A stretch of DNA of 7,450 nt from CAIYPH01 sp043744375 (GTDB lineage: Bacteria; Pseudomonadota; Alphaproteobacteria; Acetobacterales; Acetobacteraceae), in the NCBI GenBank assembly GCA_043744375.1, contig JAYTUU010000063.1, positions 1 through 7,450 on the forward strand, read 5' to 3'. The notes below the pieces were generated by a model that made no database searches, had not been told where the DNA came from, and worked only from the letters and a program-made list of their open reading frames with translations. The position numbers and the translations under genes were made by a program. Shown here one piece after another: positions 5,652 to 7,450 of the stretch; position 1 is the first letter of the stretch, and each line of letters starts with the position of its first letter.

Positions 5652-6368
5652 TCAGCCTCCCATCAAGGAATGCAGCAGCACGGAGGCCGCCTGCGTCACG
5701 TTCAGACTGCGCACCCGCCCCCCACCGGACAGCCGTATCTGCCGGCGGCAGGCGTCGCGCACCGCGTCGGATACGCCTTTTTCCTCGTTCCCGAGCACCA
5801 GCGCAATCGGCCGGTCCCGCGGCAACTCGTCCAGCGGAATCGCCTCGCGCGACGACGTGAAAGCCACCGTGCGGTAATGCGGTTCCAGCGCCGCCATCGC
5901 CTTCGGCAAATCGCGGGTGCGATACAAAGTCAGGTAGTCGAGCCCACCCTCGGCCATCCGGTACGCCGCATCCCCGGGCATCGCGTGCCCCAGCCCCTCG
6001 CCGATCAGCATGTTCGGCACGTTGTAGAACGACGCCGCCCGCGCGATCGTGCCGAGCACCTGCGGCGCCATGATCCCGTCGAGCACCACCAGCAGCTTCC
6101 CCCGCGGCGGCTTGGCCGCGTCAAAAATCGCCGGCACCCGCACCCGCGCCACCGCGACAATCCCGCCATGATACGTCGTCCCCGCCACGCTCGCGAGTTC
6201 GCCGTCCTCCACCATCCGATACGGCTTCTTGGCCGCCGCCAGAACCGCGCACCACTCGCCCACCTCCATCCGGTGCATCGGCAGATAGAACAGCCGCTGC
6301 ACATCCTCCGGACGGCGGGCAAACAGGGCGGTAACAGCGGCAGCGCCGCAGATGGTATCAGGTTTCAT
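5652..6368 (-). CDS. TrmH/SpoU family RNA methyltransferase with substrate-binding domain (RlmB-like)
   Basis: A 238-aa SAM-dependent ribose 2'-O-methyltransferase. Residues 1 to about 80 form a SpoU substrate-binding domain (ICGAAAVTALF near the N-terminus, YHGGIVAVARV at 66-76). The SPOUT catalytic domain is at about 91-238: motif 1 LDGIMAPQVLGTIARAASFY (R110), motif 2 LVLGNEEKGVS (E195) and motif 3 RVRSLNVTQAASVLLHSLM (N223). Motif 1 usually has Asn six residues before the Arg; here that position is V104. Arg, Glu and the motif-3 Asn are kept, so activity is possible but altered. RlmB methylates G2251 of 23S rRNA; this relative is too diverged to take that name. The ATG at 6368 has GGAAGG 7 nt upstream; an alternative ATG at 6413 would add 15 residues with a poorer ribosome site. 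It is the first gene of the minus-strand cluster. Confidence 0.86.
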   Translation of the reverse strand: MKPDTICGAAAVTALFARRPEDVQRLFYLPMHRMEVGEWCAVLAAAKKPYRMVEDGELASVAGTTYHGGIVAVARVRVPAIFDAAKPPRGKLLVVLDGIMAPQVLGTIARAASFYNVPNMLIGEGLGHAMPGDAAYRMAEGGLDYLTLYRTRDLPKAMAALEPHYRTVAFTSSREAIPLDELPRDRPIALVLGNEEKGVSDAVRDACRRQIRLSGGGRVRSLNVTQAASVLLHSLMGG

Positions 6369-6445
6369 CCACACGCCTTCCGCCGCCCGCCCGCCCGTGT
6401 CAACCTCCACCATGCCGGATGTTCGCCTTGCATAAGGAAGACAAA

Positions 6446-6522
6446 CGGATAAAAGTTTTTTGGTTCTTTTTTTCAAAAAAGAACAAGCGCTTCTTTTTGA
6501 AAAAAGAAGCAAAAACTTTTTA
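6446..6522. repeat. A/T-rich nested palindrome, long copy, in a divergent promoter region
   Basis: The element is symmetric about AAGCGCTT (6485-6492). The left half contains a perfect 10-bp inverted repeat (6463-6472 with 6475-6484). The right half contains another (6489-6498 with 6501-6510). The outer arms AAAAGTTTTT (6451-6460) and AAAAACTTTTT (6511-6521) also pair. It could thus form one long hairpin or two adjacent small ones. Its left half is nearly identical to 2016-2061. It lies in the 187-bp gap between the divergent methyltransferase and pseudouridine synthase genes, 34 nt before the start of the latter, where a simple terminator would be out of place. Function is unknown; a mobile or dispersed repeat is the plain reading. 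Confidence 0.8.
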
Positions 6523-6555
6523 CCCGTTGAAGCTGACCCGCGAGGATCGCCCCTG

Positions 6556-7197
6556 ATGCACCTTCCGATCCTCTTCCAGGATGCCCGCTTCGCCGTCCTC
6601 GACAAGCCGGCCGGGCTGAAAGTCCATGCCGGGCCGGGCGGCGGGCCGAGCGTCGAGGATGTCTTCCCCCAACTCTCCCGCCGCAAGGACGGCCCCTGGC
6701 TCGCCCACCGCCTCGACGCCGACACCGCCGGCTGCCTCGTCGTCGCACTCCGCCGCGCCGCCCTGCACGCGGCGCAGGCATGCTTCGCCGCCGGCACGGC
6801 CCGGAAAACCTACTGGGCCATCGTCCACGGCACCCCCACCGCCGACACCGGCACGATCGACGCCCCACTCCTGAAACGCACGGAGAAACCCGGCTGGCGC
6901 ATGGTGATCACCCCCACCGGCCAACCCGCCATCACCGACTGGACCGTCCGCGGCCACGCCCCCGGCATCACCTGGCTCGAACTCCACCCCCGCACCGGCC
7001 GCACCCACCAAATCCGCGCCCACTGCGCCCACCTCGGCACCCCACTCCTGGGCGACCCCATCTACGGCGATGCCAAAGGCCCCCTCCACCTCCTCGCCCG
7101 CAGCATCGCCCTGCCGCTCGACCCACCCCTCACCGCCACCGCCCCCGTCCCGCCCCACATGCGCGCCGCGCTGGCAGCGTGCGGCTGGACAAGCTAG
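6556..7197 (+). CDS. RluA family RNA pseudouridine synthase
   Basis: A 213-aa enzyme converting uridine to pseudouridine in rRNA or tRNA; the target site cannot be read from sequence. Conserved RluA features occur in order: FAVLDKPAGLKVHAG at 12-26, the catalytic-Asp motif HRLDADTAG at 51-59 (D54), KTYWAIVHG at 84-92, ELHPRTGRTHQIRAH at 142-156, GDPIYG at 166-171 and LHLLARSIALP at 177-187. There is no N-terminal S4 domain, so it is of the short RluA/TruC-like type. The ATG at 6556 is preceded by GAGGA at 6542-6546; a longer frame from 6460 would translate the A/T repeat and is rejected. Third codon positions are strongly C-rich. Its stop at 7197 is followed almost at once by the inverted repeat at 7201, and no clear intrinsic terminator is visible. 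Confidence 0.94.
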   Translation: MHLPILFQDARFAVLDKPAGLKVHAGPGGGPSVEDVFPQLSRRKDGPWLAHRLDADTAGCLVVALRRAALHAAQACFAAGTARKTYWAIVHGTPTADTGTIDAPLLKRTEKPGWRMVITPTGQPAITDWTVRGHAPGITWLELHPRTGRTHQIRAHCAHLGTPLLGDPIYGDAKGPLHLLARSIALPLDPPLTATAPVPPHMRAALAACGWTS

Positions 7198-7200
7198 CCA

Positions 7201-7294
7201 CGCAGGCCCATCGGGTGAAGCACGGCATTGCAAGTCCCGGCATTCATCCTTCCCCTGATGGCCGTCATTGCGAGCCCTTGCGAAGCAATCCAGC
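7201..7294. repeat. REP-like repeat, right copy (inverted relative to 73-166)
   Basis: This 94-bp segment is the reverse complement of 73-166 without gaps and with about eight mismatches. It contains the identical 31-bp arm at 7263-7293, but the partner arm that makes the left copy palindromic is absent here. It begins 4 nt after the pseudouridine synthase stop. The tail half CGGGTGAAGCACGGCATTGC (7212-7231) is conserved as well as the core, which shows that the repeat unit extends beyond the common CATTGCGAG core. Confidence 0.88.
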
Positions 7295-7450
7295 GCTCGC
7301 TTTCTCCCTCCCGCACGCCACGCGACACCGTGACGCCCCGGCTTGTCCCCCTGCGCGGCGAAAGCGGGGGTACCCACGCCTTGCCCCGTCACACCGTCAC
7401 CCCCTTCCGAAACTCTCCGCCGCCTATTCCCCCCAAAACCCCACCCTTAA
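7295..7450. other. Non-coding tail with a weak GC-rich dyad
   Basis: No supported gene. CCCCC at 7347-7351 can pair with GGGGG at 7366-7370 around a GCGCGGCGAAAGC-type loop, next to GTACCCACGC. This resembles another dispersed short repeat style common in alphaproteobacterial intergenic DNA, but only one copy is present here. No T-tract follows, so I do not call it a terminator. Confidence 0.4.

Noticed and set aside
4568..5860. 430-codon open frame on the plus strand
   Set aside because: Antisense to the dehydrogenase and its neighbours, with His/Arg/Gln-rich low-complexity translation. The minus-strand genes have complete catalytic motifs.
5469..6452. 327-codon open frame on the plus strand
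   Set aside because: Antisense to the SpoU methyltransferase, whose motifs 2 and 3 are clear on the minus strand. The plus-strand product is Arg/His/Pro-rich without a domain.
6460..6555. N-terminal extension of the pseudouridine synthase
   Set aside because: It would translate the A/T palindrome as a Lys/Phe-rich peptide. The ATG at 6556 has a GAGGA ribosome site and begins the conserved family sequence.
73..7294. Composite transposon or genomic island bounded by inverted repeats
   Set aside because: No transposase or integrase lies inside, the enclosed genes are mainly housekeeping, and the bounding sequence belongs to a REP-like style known to be widely dispersed.
6520..7392. 290-codon open frame on the minus strand
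   Set aside because: Antisense to the pseudouridine synthase and translated partly from the REP-like repeat. Its Gly/Ala/Asp-rich composition indicates a shadow frame.

Overview
The window reads as a stretch of chromosome from a GC-rich alphaproteobacterium. The most likely group is the Rhodospirillales/Acetobacteraceae. That placement is inferred from the high-GC codon use, the IalB-family gene next to rlmN, and the style of the dispersed repeats (REP-like CATTGCGAG elements and A/T-rich KKE-encoding palindromes). No rRNA, tRNA, CRISPR array, transposase, integrase or phage gene was seen. The genes are mostly housekeeping; the unusual material is in the repeats and in one broken gene.

Layout. 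Positions 1-264 hold a palindromic repeat and the upstream region of a two-domain universal stress protein gene (265-1131, +). A GC-rich tandem repeat of about 26 bp in four units (1155-1260) and a short AT-rich promoter/operator-like stretch precede a pirin gene (1318-2022, +). An A/T-rich palindrome (2016-2061) sits at the convergent junction between pirin and rlmN. On the minus strand runs a compact cluster, transcribed from about 6368 down to 2065. In order of transcription it holds a SpoU-type RNA methyltransferase with substrate-binding domain (5652-6368), a D-2-hydroxyacid dehydrogenase (4673-5647), an internally deleted DUF853/HerA-like ATPase remnant (4405-4668), a short TrmH/SpoU methyltransferase (3813-4394), a secreted IalB-family protein (3225-3764) and rlmN (2065-3237). 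The first four genes are 4, 4 and 10 nt apart; IalB follows after 48 nt, and rlmN overlaps the end of the IalB gene. Diverging from this cluster is an RluA-family pseudouridine synthase (6556-7197, +). The 187-bp divergent region carries the full-length version of the A/T-rich palindrome (6446-6522).

Function. Four of the eight apparently intact genes are RNA-modification enzymes (two SpoU methyltransferases, RlmN, an RluA-family synthase), so translation-apparatus maintenance is the main theme. The dehydrogenase, IalB protein, pirin and stress protein have no evident functional link to it.

Unusual points. (1) A 94-bp repeat at 73-166 recurs inverted at 7201-7294, so nearly the whole window lies between inverted copies. 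(2) The DUF853 gene has apparently been reduced to 87 codons by an in-frame internal deletion, with a 15-bp tandem duplication at the junction, and it keeps its Walker A motif. (3) The larger SpoU methyltransferase has Val where the motif-1 Asn is expected. (4) The A/T palindrome supplies the stop codon of the pirin gene. I found no convincing undescribed multi-gene system.
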